64,000 nucleotides of DNA from Hsuehochloa calcarea (GCA_036346395.1 CM070596.1:18576177-18640176); one strand, 5' to 3'. Positions 23,871 through 35,261 are shown, counted from the stretch's first letter. Translations and numbers: made by a program. Notes: generated by a model not told the origin, from the sequence alone.

Positions 23871-24335
23871 TGTTGGAGCAGCTCCCAGGATCAGCAGCTT
23901 GCGTAACGACACAAACTCTCTTGGACAGACACGAGAGAGAGAGAGGAGAGCGGTGTGGACGATTTAACGCCCGGCGATTTAACGCCGGTGATTTTGCTTA
24001 CTCCACCCCCACAAATGCAATTGAGTACATGGCTTTAAAGCCCAACGACGCATGCCGAGCAACAACCTGCTGGCCGGGTCTCACGCATGCACGAGCACAT
24101 CTCCACGCATGCACGGGCAACTACCTCATGCACCACATGACTCCTACTCCATCCACAAGAACCGGTCTGGTTGATAACCACCAACTCCACGATAAATGAC
24201 CTACATGCAGGACTAATGACACCGCCAGACTAATCACACCGCCAAAACTAATCATGCATTAAGAATAAAATGACTAACACTTCTATCCTATATGCAAGAC
24301 TCAAAACTAATTCAAGTCATGATTATTTTCCAACA
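23871..24335 (-). repeat. 5' LTR of the gag-only element
   Basis: 465 bp and upstream of gag on the minus strand. It contains the CCACCCCCACAAATGC phrase shared with the other LTR and a locally duplicated CACGCATGCACG segment near 24082-24118. Confidence 0.93.
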
Positions 24336-24340
24336 TGTTA

Positions 24341-26231
24341 TTGTATTTTTTTTGGCGGCGGGCAAAATAAATTAGCAAGATTTACACTTTTGGTTCCTCA
24401 CAAATTGAAACGATAAATCATTTGTCTTTGCTTCAGTTCTTTGAGCATGTGAAGTGCTTTAAGGGCAGCGCGAATGACATGTCCTTGAATGAGAGCTCTT
24501 GCCTAGTAAACGGCATCATTTTTGCATTAGGATTGACTAGCGTTTGGATTATTAAGGTATTGACTTTAGGGTTCGGATTTGATGTATCCAAATTAAGTAA
24601 AACAAAAAAAATTTAAGGAGGATTTCATAAGTACAAGTTAACTCAAATGGGCCAGCCAGGGTGATATTTATGAGTAAATTTGGAAAAATATTACTTCTTA
24701 TTCACTTAGCACTTAGGTTATGAGTTTGAAGTGAAAGAGAAATTGTGATAACATAAGATATACATGCAGGTTAATATTAATTTATATGTTGTCCGCTTTC
24801 CCTTCTTGTCCCACTGGACCTGTTGCAGTTGACATTGCCAAGATCTGCAGTTCAGCATGCACACTTATCTGATCAGGACTCAAAACATAGAATTCGTGTG
24901 AACATCCTGCTCAATACCTTGTTGTTCTGACCTGCGAATGCTATAGTTGCACATCTTAATCTTTGAATATGGTATGCACTGGATTCATCTGATGCATTTA
25001 AGTTCCACGAAGATGGTATAGCTGTTAACTCGCTGGCTATTATCACTTTGGTGCAGTGGTCCGATTGCCAAATAAACTCTTGGCTGGAAATCTGAACTCA
25101 CCATACTAGTAGGATCCACAAGGCAAAGAGTGATTGTCTCAAGTAAGTAGAAGCAAGAAGCATCCAGTTAGTGGGGAGGGGTGGGTAGATGAAACCCTAT
25201 TAGTCTACTTACTTATGACATTAAACAAGGTAAAACCCAGAAAATTGAATTACTATACAATCACCACCACTTTTAACGTCCGCAGATGGATCTCATAAGG
25301 AAGGCATGTAGCTAGATGTGCAAAATTGAGAGGATGGCCACATAAGATCACTCCCACTCTGCTGCTACACTGTAATATCTAGCGTCAGATAGTATGATGA
25401 ATGCCGTGTAATTCACATGATCTACATTCCGCACTATGGACCTAACTCTCCACCGTCCTGAACTCGTGTAATCCACACTAGGCACTATCTTAGGCATACT
25501 ATAAATTACATGTGGGAGTTGAGCTGCCTTTGCTTGTAGGTTGCCAATGCCATCAAACTTCAATCTTGCTAGGGCACATGATTATCCTACAATATCTGTT
25601 GTTCTTTGTGCTGCATGTTCTCTTCCCTTGATTTCTGACTTCATATGAGGTATGAAGATAATTTTTAACTTTGAAGAGATCCTACCTGTCAGATGTGCAA
25701 AAGTTCAGTGTTTTGGCTTGTGGGCACATAACGAAGTCCTGTGGCACTATATGCTACTGTCTAACTATGAAGAAGAATGCTTTTTTGTGTTGTGATTCTT
25801 TTTGAGTTTTTATTAGACATGTTTGAGTCTAGTAGAAAAGCATTTCCAGAGTGTAACAATGCCTTTAGCATGCTTTACGAAGACAAATTATTGAATATTC
25901 TAGCACTCTAGTTTATTCTGCTGTTATGCAAGAAAATCATGAAAGCCTGAAAGTAATTGAATATCATGTTGGTGTTCTGTTTTGGTTATTTATTCTGTAT
26001 TTAGATAAACAAAAGAATGATTTTTTTGGCAAAGACAAAAGCAAGTAGAATGAAGTTGTCTCATAGTAGTTGACTGCTTCATGAATTAGTTCTATTCTAT
26101 ATAACTAGAAATCTTTTTCTATTCATTGATGCAATTGAATATGTTGGTTTGGTTATGTTTTTCAGCTGTAAGAATTTTGCACAACTAAGTTCACTCAGCA
26201 AAACTGTGCTTCTCTATCTCCGCATTTACAG
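24341..26231 (+). other. Upstream and probable intron sequence of the pseudogene
   Basis: No gene is recognisable. The block ends at an acceptor-like TTTACAG (26225-26231), and the following sequence is exon-like. The 3' part is therefore probably an intron of the At5g41620-like pseudogene, and upstream exons may be lost or too decayed to see. ORFs at 24422-24616 and 25348-25563 lack motifs. Confidence 0.45.
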
Positions 26232-27562
26232 GATTCCAGTATAAACCGAGCTATCAGTCCTTGTTCTTTGTTTGGATACCAAGGGTAGATCTCGGGGTGT
26301 AGATTATAAACTATTGAAGGTTCTAAATCGAATTTGGAGCCTGGAAGAATAGCACACTGCTAATTTGTCAGTGGTCAAGGGATTAAAATTGGAATTACAG
26401 AAGGCACAGGCACGTATTCAAAGTTAGGAGGCATTCTGAGAACCTCCACAAGAAGTTTGGTAAGGAGTAATCTGAGATAAAATCAGCATTTCTCAAGGCG
26501 GTTAAGGACCTTGAGAAGGAGAAGAAAGCAAATTGCCTCTTAGAAGACCTTTGCGATCAGTTTGCAATGGGAATCCGGAACCATGAAGAGGAAGTCAGGG
26601 TGCTAAACAAAGGCGTGTAAATAATCATGAGCACAAGTTTGATAAATCAGTGCTTCATATTTCGGTAGCCTGGCTTGATGAGGGAATGCAAATGCAAAAT
26701 ATTGATGTCAAGTAAGACTTGCTGCATTAAACCACAATAACTGAGAGGCTGAGCAGTGAAATCCAGGCTTTTCTTCTTGCTAAGAAATCATGTAGGTCTA
26801 AGAATAATGACATACACTAATGGTAGTAGGAGAGATGCTAGCTTACGTCGGCAATCCCTCGAGTCTGTCCATTTGAATGGAACCCACCAGTGCTCCTCAG
26901 CTAGCTGAAGATGATGATGATTCTGTTGCTACTTGCTAGTGATTTGCATTGCTTTGACGTGAACTTGCATGGAAATGGCGTTCAGAATCATGACCATACA
27001 GGACCTCGCAGAAGCGGCACAGGCAGCATGGATGCACCAAAGAAAATATCAGAATACTGTCGCAGTATAGCTGGTGAAAGTTCGCAAATGTCACATGTGC
27101 CAATTTATTCACAGAAAGACGAGGCAAGGTCCAGTGGCAACAAACCACAGCATGTCACTAGAACTCCAGAGATCAGCTCACACAGCAATGCTGTAATTAC
27201 TCCAGCAGAAGAGCAGAATGAAATCACCAGCACCCATATTTCTCAACGATCTCAGATTGACTCGTCAAAGCACAATTTGGAGGGCTCTCATGCTGACTTG
27301 ACTGTCTGGGGCAGGAATCCCTTGATCATTATTCCCGAACAAGTCTATTTTGTGAAGGCACTACTTCAGGGGATTTATGCAATCTCCACAGTCCAGCACG
27401 GCAACTGAATTGCCAATCCGCAACATTGGGCCATGAGATATTTGAATGCTCTCCGGAGCTGCCAGTAGGTGTGAAGAGCACCTTGAAGGCAAAATTACTT
27501 CAAGCAAGGCTAGAGGGGCGGCAAGCCCGATTGAAGGCGTCAGGAGGTTCCTTATCCAGCCA
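26232..27562 (+). pseudogene. Decayed copy of an At5g41620-type coiled-coil protein gene
   Basis: Recognisable blocks appear in order. DSSINRAISPCSLFGYQG comes right after an acceptor site. LLKVLNRIWSLEE then meets a TAG where CAG (Gln) is expected. Next is a coiled-coil block, SAFLKAVKDLEKEKKANCL with LLEDLCDQFAMGIRNHEEEV (about 26485-26605). ITERLSSEIQAFLLAKKS follows near 26730, then SDLHCFDVNLHGN and QNHDHTGPRRS (26938-27017). A conserved C-terminal tail, PVGVKSTLKAKLLQARLEGR with KASGGSL, ends at a TAG near 27560. This order and wording match a plant family of uncharacterised coiled-coil proteins (At5g41620-like). The retained intron boundary suggests a genomic, not retrotransposed, copy. 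In-frame stops, frame changes and a missing middle portion indicate a pseudogene. The family assignment is from memory. Confidence 0.65.
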
Positions 27563-27624
27563 GCAGTAGAAGATGAGAGTGGTGCCATTTGGTTGCAGTT
27601 TCTTCGATTTGACGCCCGTGATTC

Positions 27625-27692
27625 AGTAAATGGCTTATATAGCTTCGGCATTTCCTTCAGTAGATGGCTTATATAGCTTCGGCATTTCCTTC
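27625..27692 (+). repeat. 34-bp tandem duplication
   Basis: AGTARATGGCTTATATAGC plus CTTCGGCATTTCCTTC-type sequence is present twice head to tail with one difference (AGTAAATGG versus AGTAGATGG). It lies just 3' of the pseudogene. Confidence 0.9.
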
Positions 27693-28302
27693 CATCGTGC
27701 CAGTTGACTCGGTAACCCTCTACATTGCAGACTCTATGAATCCTATGTGACTGAACTTCTCTGTAAATTTAGCCCGTTAGTTGTACAGGACGGTAGAGGC
27801 CAGGAAGAACTCAACTTTGAGAAGGATTTTGTTTACGACACTTATATCTTGATGACATTTATGATCTTTTCCATGGAAAGTCTATTTGATGCATTTCAAC
27901 GGGCACCTCTTCATGCTCCTAAGAAACAAATTGGATCAAAGAATCCAAGTGCTTAGCTTATATAAAGGCACCTATGGTCTTATAACTTGAACAACAAGAG
28001 CAATAGAGCAAGAGAAATTCAGAAAAGCTGCTGTTGTTCCGGCGGCACAAAATTTTTGTTGTGTTCTTGTGTTCGCGTTCGGGGGTTCCATTGCGTTCGC
28101 GTGTGTTCGTCTTCGGTTTGGGCCAACAAAGTTATGGGTGTTCATCGAAGGCTGCAAGGAAAATCTCTTGAAGAGATGGATTCATGATTTCGAGAATGTG
28201 CTGAATCCTTTGTTGGATTAAACAAGAACTTCTCAGCATCCTTCATATTGCTTGCATATGTAATAATTCACTAGATTGTGCTGCAGCAGGCTGCCTTGGA
28301 TC
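27693..28302. other. Pseudogene 3' side; no recognised gene
   Basis: This may include former 3' untranslated sequence. A 69-codon ORF at 27747-27956 and a 66-codon ORF at 27987-28187 have no recognisable features. Confidence 0.4.
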
Positions 28303-28478
28303 TGTTAAATTTGTGAGGAGAGGAACGAGGGCTGAATTTTTTAGTTGTATTGCAATAGACCGAGGGGCAATATATAGTGTATAAGATAAACCATAGACTA
28401 AATTACAATTACATAACTACTCCTAACACTTACATGACCATTACACTTCTACCACATATTACACTACTACCCTTAACA
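28303..28478 (-). repeat. Short copia-like LTR
   Basis: On the plus strand it runs from TGTTAAATTTGTGAGG to CCCTTAACA, about 176 bp with TG...CA ends. On the minus strand it contains a TATACACTATATATTG promoter-like phrase. It is preceded, on that strand, by sequence ending TTTGAGTGAGTG, a degenerate purine tract of the kind found before small copia 3' LTRs. A partner LTR was not found, so it is a solo or truncated copy. Confidence 0.55.
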
Positions 28479-29930
28479 CACTCACTCAAACTCAATGCAT
28501 ATGCGATAGCATTGAGTTTGAAAAGAACAACATTAAATTAAAAGATAAATTCGAAGTTCGGGCTTAAAGATATCGTCGAAGCATGTAAACTCTTGAACAA
28601 AAATTGTTCTTCGGCTCTTTACAAACAAATGTCTTGATGTAGAGATGTTGAAAATGATAGGAATATGGAGATGTGTCAAATCAAGCCGACGAAGAGAGAG
28701 ATAGAGATGAAGACGCGGATATGGATCAAATCCGTCTACCCAAGAAGTGAGGTGACGGTGTTAAATCTGACGTCCGACAAAGGCAAAGATGACAGACCAG
28801 ATCTGTCCACCCAAGAAGTGAGGTGACGATGTCGAATCTGGCACACGACAAAAAAGAAGACAAGGGCAGTTGTGATGATGATGACAAAGAAGACCATTGG
28901 TTAAGAGTTGCAATAATGGGAGATGTGTAGCAAGATGGCTATAAGAGAGGGCCAAAAGGGCAAAGTTGTATCAACAACAACGATGGTGACGGGGTTGACC
29001 GTACTCGATCCAATGGATGGACCACGACAACCCAAAAAGGAAGAAGCAATCGGTTAATCGACAAAGCATATGATGGGCTGGTAACGCATCGACGAACTCA
29101 AAGAGAGAGATGCAATGGACTTGGATGGACTCGATGGAAATAAAATGAAAATAGACTTGAGATACTAGCAGCAACATAGACTTAGGATACTAGTAGGAGT
29201 GATCACACATCTCCAAACAGCAAGCATCAAGTAGCAAGCAGCTCACAGCACACAACAACCAAAGATGGTGGAGATGGCTGGCGATGATGAAGATGAGCTG
29301 AAGGGCTCCCATCTGTTACGCGTTCACATGATAGTTGTAATCTATATATGTGTAACTCATGTACTCTGATTTTATCAATCAAAAGATAGCGTTACTTTCC
29401 TCGCTTACACCGGCCAGCGACGACGATGTGCACAGGAGGAGCCACCAGCAGAGCACCACCAACACTCTATGGTGGTGTGGTAGTGGCAAAAGGATCTCCA
29501 AGATCTTGGAGCGGAAGGATTCCGCGATGGCAGGTGATGAGGTCGACGATGATGACAAAGAGGCCGACGATGAAGATGGAGCTCAAAATCAAGGAAGACG
29601 ATGGTTGGCTATCGGGCCCGGTTTTTCTAATCCCGAATCCTCTGTGACAGATACTGTGCTACTCTTTGGATCAGTAGGTAGCACTCACATGCTCATTGCT
29701 GAATCATTTTATACAAGACGTGAATTAAGACATTCAATATATTATAACTTTCAGAGTAACATAGACCATGTCGGGTCAAGTTTTACCAAAAGGCCGAGCA
29801 GGCCAAATCGATTCCATCACATAAAAGCACATAGCTACAGCGGAAGCAAAAGAAGGATAGAGCTCATCTCTCCACATGCAAGCGACTGGGATGGCCTGTG
29901 TACGACTAATATTATCCAAGGATTTGGATA
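28479..29930. other. Element interior remnant and unclassified sequence
   Basis: The part next to the short LTR is probably decayed interior of that element. A repeated phrase, ACCCAAGAAGTGAGGTGACG, occurs at about 28738 and 28809. A 190-codon ORF at 29359-29931 includes an acidic Asp/Glu run near 29538-29590 but no domain I know. I would not call it a gene without transcript evidence. Confidence 0.4.
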
Positions 29931-32425
29931 ACACCGGTTGTACGGAAGTACCGACGAGTCCACTAGACTGGGGCAAGACCTAGACTACAGAAACTAGACT
30001 ATTCTTCATGGTTCCCTTGGCCATTGACTTCGGGATCCTCGTAGTACGCGTAGTCTCCTTGATCCATATCATCTAGAGGATTTGGGGAGGGGGCGAGAGT
30101 GAGAACAACTTCCATCCTCGCGAGCCAACACACAGTATGCAATAGTATACATGCAAGGTTTAACAAGGATAGTTCAGGTTCTTTTATTTGCTAAAGCAAT
30201 ATTTTCAATTATCATAGTTACAAATTCCTATGACTTAGCATTTTAAACAAATTGCATTTTATTAAAAATAGTAAGTGCAATATTAAATAACAGTAGAGGT
30301 TCCCTCCATCGGAACTCTACACATGCATCATTTTGGTGGAGCTACCTCCGCTACTTCACACCACTGAGCTCGACGGCTCAGAAAAAATCCAGCCTAAGCC
30401 TAGGTTAGCCGTCCTGGTTATAATCCACCAACAAAGGTTTTTTTTTTGAAATAGAACTAAGTCAAGTTAAGATCCCATATCCGCCTTTGACCATTGGCGC
30501 GGCTGTTTAAACAGTTTAGACTCTACAGAGGTTGTACACTGTACTCAGAAGATATAATCATACTCGTTACCCCACATTATTCCTTAGTCATGTAGTTGAG
30601 CGATAGTCACAATAACGTTTCAAACTACCTCGCCCCTTTCGTCATCTCACCCCTATGGGCCACTCCTATAAGTTGTGCGGGATGTTCACCACAACGACTA
30701 GCGCAGCTGGCCCCGGCCACAACGACTAGCGCAGTTGGCAACTTCACCCTTCATCGGTGTCCCTTTAGCGCCGGAACACATCCTGCCGCTTGCACACTTC
30801 CAAACACTAATTGTGGGATGACATTCAGGGTTCAATAATTTTACTAAGCCAAGTTGCACTTTATAGACTTACAGTTGTGCTTGTTTTACACAGGAGGTCG
30901 TGACAAGATTAAGTACTTAATCTATCTGGGCGGTTCATACCACATACCAACCACTCTCATGCACGACGACACCCACCACTCTTTCCATCCGCCCAGATGT
31001 GGTACTAGCAAGTTGTTTAGGGTTTTGAGAAGGAAAACCAATTAACACAACACGCCAGTCATTTACATCCAATGACAGCCCAAAACCACTTTCAAGATTA
31101 AAATATGATGACCAGGACATTTATTGTGCTGGTACTTAAGCAAGTCTAGCATGTTGCTTAAGTACAACCTATGCTACTATTTACCACATAATTACTAAGG
31201 TGACATGGAATGAGGGATTCAATTTATCAAAGGATGAGTAATAATTAATTAATCATCAAATGGGTGTTTAACTACCTTAAGCTTTAACATACATTTGCTT
31301 ACAGAATTAAAGCATTGCAACTTTGATATTTTAAATAAATATAATTTGCATAAAATGTAGGTTCAAAATGATCAAAGTATTAACTAGCCTTGGTTAAAGG
31401 ATGTGGGGTCTTGGTACTCTTGAGCTTGGTCGAAGTGGAGGTCTCCTGCGTCTTCGAACCCTAAGCGGACGAAAGTATCAAAAAAGGCACAACACCAGAG
31501 AGAGCAAATAAATACCAAACTCATAATAAATAAACTTTAAATTGAACAAGACCAGTGTCATTAGCAACATCTTGAATTTAGAAAAATTTATAAACAAGTT
31601 TCATAATTTTTGGAGTTATAATGAAAAAGATATGAATTTTTAAAGCTTTCCAATTGAATTTTTAATTAAAACTAAATCAGAAAACCGGATAATCCCCGGG
31701 CTGACACGTGTTGGTGCATAGGGCTCGGTCCACAGCACAGTGCGTGTGGACCGGGTCCATGCGCACGGGCATATGGTCCACGGCACAGTGCGCGTGAGGC
31801 CTACTTGTCAGCCTCACGCGGCACAGGGGAGGGGGTAGAAAACGAAGACGTCGTGCGGAGCGCGACGCCTCGTTTCCTCCGCACGTGCGGAGAATGAGAG
31901 GGAGAGGGAGAGAAAGAGGCGGGGAGAGGAGGGAGAGGCGCACGACGGCGACGGCTGGGAAAAAGGGAGAGGGAGGGTGCGACGGCGCCGGAAGCGAGGA
32001 CGGAGCCGGCAGAGCCAGCGGCGACAGAAGCTCGGGAGGAGGAGGCGAAGCGTCGGCGACGGCAACGAGGGCAACGAAGGCGAGGGGAGGAGGCAAAGGG
32101 GTGGAGGGGAGGAAGGGGAGGCGGCCAGGGCTATTTATAGCCGGCGGAGGTGAGGAGCCGTTGGAGGGGGGGCTCGAGCGCACGCGCGGTCCTGAGGCGG
32201 CGGCATGGGCGGCCTGCGCGCAGAGGTGATCGGGCGGGAGCAGGCGCGCGGTAGCGGTCGGACCGGGTGGAGGTAGGCGCGTAGAGGTGACCGGACGGCC
32301 GGCGATGGGACCTGGCGAGGGGGAACCGAAGTCGCAGCGGTCAGAGGAGGCGACGGGGGCAGGTGGGAGTCGGTGGCGGCACAAGAGAGGAGATGATCGT
32401 GCTTCTGTCGCTTCTTTTTCTTCTG
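29931..32425 (-). repeat. Gypsy LTR-like region, minus orientation
   Basis: Read on the minus strand, a GC-rich upstream part (about 32425-32150) leads to a TATA-like GGCTATAAATAGCC centred near 32136. A CCTCC/GCCG-rich leader (to about 31800), AT-rich sequence, and finally a phrase coding Asp/Glu/Tyr residues near 30010-30090 follow. The last is common in the 3' part of rice gypsy LTRs. The plus-strand ORF at 31885-32229 and the minus ORF 31677-32597 are compositional here. Neither LTR end could be fixed. It abuts a truncated gag, so a deletion or recombination has joined the two. Confidence 0.5.
32131..32140 (-). promoter_or_regulatory. TATA-like box in the gypsy LTR-like region
   Basis: The plus strand reads CTATTTATAG, part of the near-palindrome GGGCTATTTATAGCC. 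On the minus strand it gives CTATAAATAG followed by a pyrimidine-rich leader, as expected of a retrotransposon promoter. Confidence 0.55.
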
Positions 32426-32855
32426 TTATTGAGCCATCACCACCTCGAGCAGCGAGGTAGTTTTCCCACCAAGCAGCGGCGGCTCCTTTCAACTGATGGG
32501 TGGCAAAGTCCACCCTGTCCTCATCTGAGCGTCGAGCAAGTCGAAGCTTCTTCTCAGTGTCTCTGAGCCAATCTTCTGCTTCAAGTGGCTCATTCACGGC
32601 AGCAAACGTGAGTGGCCTTATACGTAGGAAATCTGTCAGCTTGGAGTTGCGGTCGGCTATCTAAGTCTGCTGACTGGCGAGTAGGGCCTGGAGAATCTGC
32701 ATCTGTTGGAACATCACTTGAGCCATTGAGTGGTTTGCTGGCAGCGGTGGTAGTAGATCTTGCCCTTGGCCACAACCACGACCATTTCCATGGCCTCTTC
32801 CGCGGCCGGTTGCGAAGGCTCCACGGGCTGGGGCAGCGGCTCTTCTAGGCAGCAT
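32426..32855 (-). pseudogene. Ty3/gypsy gag, N-terminal fragment
   Basis: The minus strand starts at 32855 with MLPRRAAAPARGAFATGRGR, then a Gln-rich stretch (MAQVMFQQMQILQALLA). After a stop at 32661-32663 it continues in the next frame with NEPLEAEDWLRDTEKKLRLA and HQLKGAAAAWWENYLAARGG, ending GDGSIT. The DWLR...EKKL and AAAWWENY blocks are the core of the plant gypsy gag domain. Homology stops abruptly near 32425 and non-coding LTR-like sequence takes over, so the rest of gag and all of pol are deleted. Confidence 0.85.
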
Positions 32856-33642
32856 CTGAAGAACAGCTGAGGCTTAGAATAAAAGGGAGTATATGAGGGT
32901 TTACTAGCCCTTTAAGGCACACACAGAAGAATATTAAACCAACAAGAAGATCAAATACGTACAATACAAAGCCTAGAATGGTTGCATTATATTAAGAGAT
33001 TAGTTGTTACATAACTTTTGAAACCTAGCCTATATGCTAAGCTAAGCCACGACACACGATACAAGCATAACACCTACTAAAGAAGGCGAAAATAAAAGTG
33101 CTTGCAACCCAAAAGACTGCTAAAGCAAGCATCGCTAGCTAACTTGTTAACTATTCTCCATCGGAACCGCCACTACAAGTAGTGCAGTTACCCGGGGAGC
33201 GAGAACAGGAGCGACTCTGGCTGAAGGACGGCGAGGTAGAACGAGAGTGATCGCTGCCGAGGGTGGGCGAGCGGGAGAAGGAGTGGGAACGGCTGAGGTA
33301 GTGTCCACGGTTGGGCACTCGAGATCGGCGCGGCCGTGGGTCGGGCGGTGCACGCCTTGCGCCGCTCATCCGGTGCGGGCTCCTCTCCGCGAGTGGTTTA
33401 ACGAGTGCCCCCGGCCGGAGGCGATCCGCCGTGGGGAGGTCTTTGGGTAGAGTCTGCTGTCGATGTAGTGATTCAGGCCACTCCGCGAGGGCGCCCCTCT
33501 CTACTTTTTAATGCAAAGATACATCATTCTCCTTCGTGTTTAAAAAGAAAAATCGATTTTGCATGGCTGTTAGGAGTTAGTGTTGACAAGTTAGAAAGAA
33601 CTTTATCACTTGCCTGCATTGGCTAAGACAAAATTGTTATGT
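32856..33642 (-). other. Gypsy leader region with a Ser/Arg-rich ORF
   Basis: This is the minus-strand region upstream of the gag fragment. It includes a 72-codon ORF (33369-33151) rich in Ser-Arg dipeptides (SRSHSFSRSPTLGSDHSRS and more). Some rice gypsy families are reported to carry an extra ORF upstream of gag, and this could be its remnant. The RS bias could also be chance. No other feature is visible. Confidence 0.4.
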
Positions 33643-33705
33643 AGCACTAATCAAACATGTCCTATATTTTTTTATACATATGTAGTATAATATAGCTAGT
33701 TAGCT
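33643..33705 (+). repeat. Flanking direct repeat, left copy
   Basis: A ~60-bp sequence beginning GCACTAATCAAACATGTCCT and ending AGTTAGCTA lies just outside the left end of MULE A. The same sequence recurs in the same orientation at the right of the MULE cluster, interrupted by MULE B (50198-50208 plus 52299-52353). It is far longer than a MULE target duplication. Confidence 0.7.
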
Positions 33706-33729
33706 ATGATATGCACTGGCCACTAATCG

Positions 33730-34330
33730 AATTTTTGGCAGATACAACACTTTTTCATCGCGTATTTGTGGATCTGATGACGTCGACCGCATATTTGAAG
33801 TTTTGGCGCCACTGGCGCACAGCCACCATGCTCCAATGTCGGACATCACGGCACATGGCGTTGGGCGATCGCCATCAGTTACTAACGCAGCGCCGCCGCC
33901 ACGCGTCCGCCACTCGCCACACTCGGCTAGCGCACGGTGGCCATGCGCCAGCCCTTGGCGCATGGCCAACATGCGCCAGCCAATTAGTGGCTTAATTAGC
34001 TAGTTAATTAGGTTAGTTAATTAATTAGGTTAGTTAGTGTTAGGATAAAATTGGTAGGAAATTTAAAATATAGCAAATGAGTTCAAAAAATTATCATTTT
34101 TTTGTGGAGCCTCCTGACACTATGTACTTGCTTGTGTAAATTTTTCATAATTTTATTAGTTAAAAATTGTTATTGTTGTTTCGTATAAGTTTCATGTTCG
34201 TGTGAACCAATAAATATAGAAAATGAGCTCCAAAAATTATGAATTTTATTTTGAAGGGTCCTCACACAGTGGACTTGATTGTGTAATATTTCGGTAATTT
34301 TATATGTATTCTGATAATTTAGGATTTAGG
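33730..34330 (+). repeat. Left TIR of MULE A
   Basis: Inverted counterpart of about 49640-50194. The outer ~300 bp are GC-rich with repeated GCGCCA/TGGCGC phrases. The inner part is AT-rich, with sentences such as AGCCTCCTGACAC...GTACTTGCTTGTGTAA that reappear reversed on the right side. The inner boundary is approximate. Confidence 0.85.
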
Positions 34331-34515
34331 TCGTGGACACACCACACCCACCACGCACCCAGACTGTTCTGCGGAGAATTAAAAAACCTCGCGGTGGCCA
34401 TCTTTCCCACCGTCCCTCCTCCCTTCTCCACACATCTGTCGCCTCGTCTAGAAATTCCGGCGCCAACGCTTATGGAACTCCTAGTGTCAAAGCCGCGACT
34501 CCTCCTCCTCTCGAC

Positions 34516-34523
34516 TATAAATA
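34516..34523 (+). promoter_or_regulatory. TATA box of MULE A
   Basis: TATAAATA lies in CTCGACTATAAATACTG just inside the left TIR and about 740 bp before the transposase ATG. It is followed by a plausible initiation region (CTCGCTCTTCGCTCATCTC). Confidence 0.7.
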
Positions 34524-34734
34524 CTGAACTCTAGCACTCGCTCTTCGCTCATCTCATTTGCGTTTCGATTCTTGTTCTTGCACTCGTCGTTGAGAAATCA
34601 GAGAACATAATATAATTACTTTTATTGGGGGGTTAACTGTTTTCTTGCTTCTCGTCGCTCGACGCTTGGCCTTGATTGATTACTTCCCCCCGAAGGGCAG
34701 CTAATTTGTCACATGCTTTTGTCGTTATTACCAT

Positions 34735-35230
34735 AGTCGTAATTAGTCACTCTTAGTTAGCCAGTTGTAATTAGATAGTTTAGGGGCAATTAATTAGTCC
34801 TAATTAGTTAGTTTACTGGTAATGAATTAGTTTAATCGTAATTAATTAGTCATAATTAGTTTAGTAGTCATCATTACGACATATTAAGTAAGTGGAAATG
34901 ACGTACTGGTAATTATTTTAGTGGTAATTAATCAATTGTAATTAGTTAGTTTAGAGATAATTAATTAGTCATAACTAGTTAGTTCACTAGTAAGGAATTA
35001 GTATAGTGGTAATTAATTAGTTGTAATTAGTTTAGTAGTCATCATTATGGCATATTGAATAAGTGGAAATGAAGTACTAGTAATTTTTTTAGTGGTAATT
35101 AATAAGTCGAATCGCTTTTTGCATAAATGATTAGTGGTAATGAACTACCAGTAATTTATGTAGTGTTAATTAATCAGTCGTAATTAGTTAAGTAGTAATT
35201 AGCTAGGCATAACTCATTCGTAATTATTTA
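34735..35230 (+). repeat. Degenerate TAATTAGT-rich tandem repeat in MULE A leader
   Basis: Short units of the form TTAGTNGTAATTAATTAGTC repeat many times. A longer period of about 170-180 bp is also visible, because TAGTAGTCATCATTA plus GCATATT..AAGTGGAAATGA occurs at about 34864 and 35031. There are no long ORFs. It sits between promoter and ATG, so it is probably 5' untranslated or intronic sequence. Confidence 0.75.
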
Positions 35231-35261
35231 GTGGTTGTTGTGGCTTTAGGTATTTTCGAAC

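Larger units (their letters stand above)
22416..24335 (-). mobile_element. Compact gag-only copia-like LTR element
   Basis: Two direct LTRs, 22416-22865 (450 bp) and 23871-24335 (465 bp), bound a 1005-bp interior. Both start TGTTGGA and end TCCAACA or TTCAACA. The outer flanks carry a perfect 5-bp duplication, TGTTA, at 22411-22415 and 24336-24340. On the minus strand the primer-binding site TGGTATCAGAGC follows the right-hand (5') LTR at about 23857-23868, and a purine tract (AGGGGAGG, about 22870-22877) precedes the left-hand (3') LTR. The interior encodes one gag and no protease, integrase, RT or RNase H. The right LTR has a 22-bp extra copy of a CACGCATGCACG-type phrase. The element is non-autonomous and must have been mobilised by another element's pol. 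Confidence 0.95.

Noticed and set aside
31677..32597. 306-codon minus-strand ORF
   Set aside because: Only its first ~60 codons are gypsy gag; the rest is GC-rich LTR-like sequence read through by chance.
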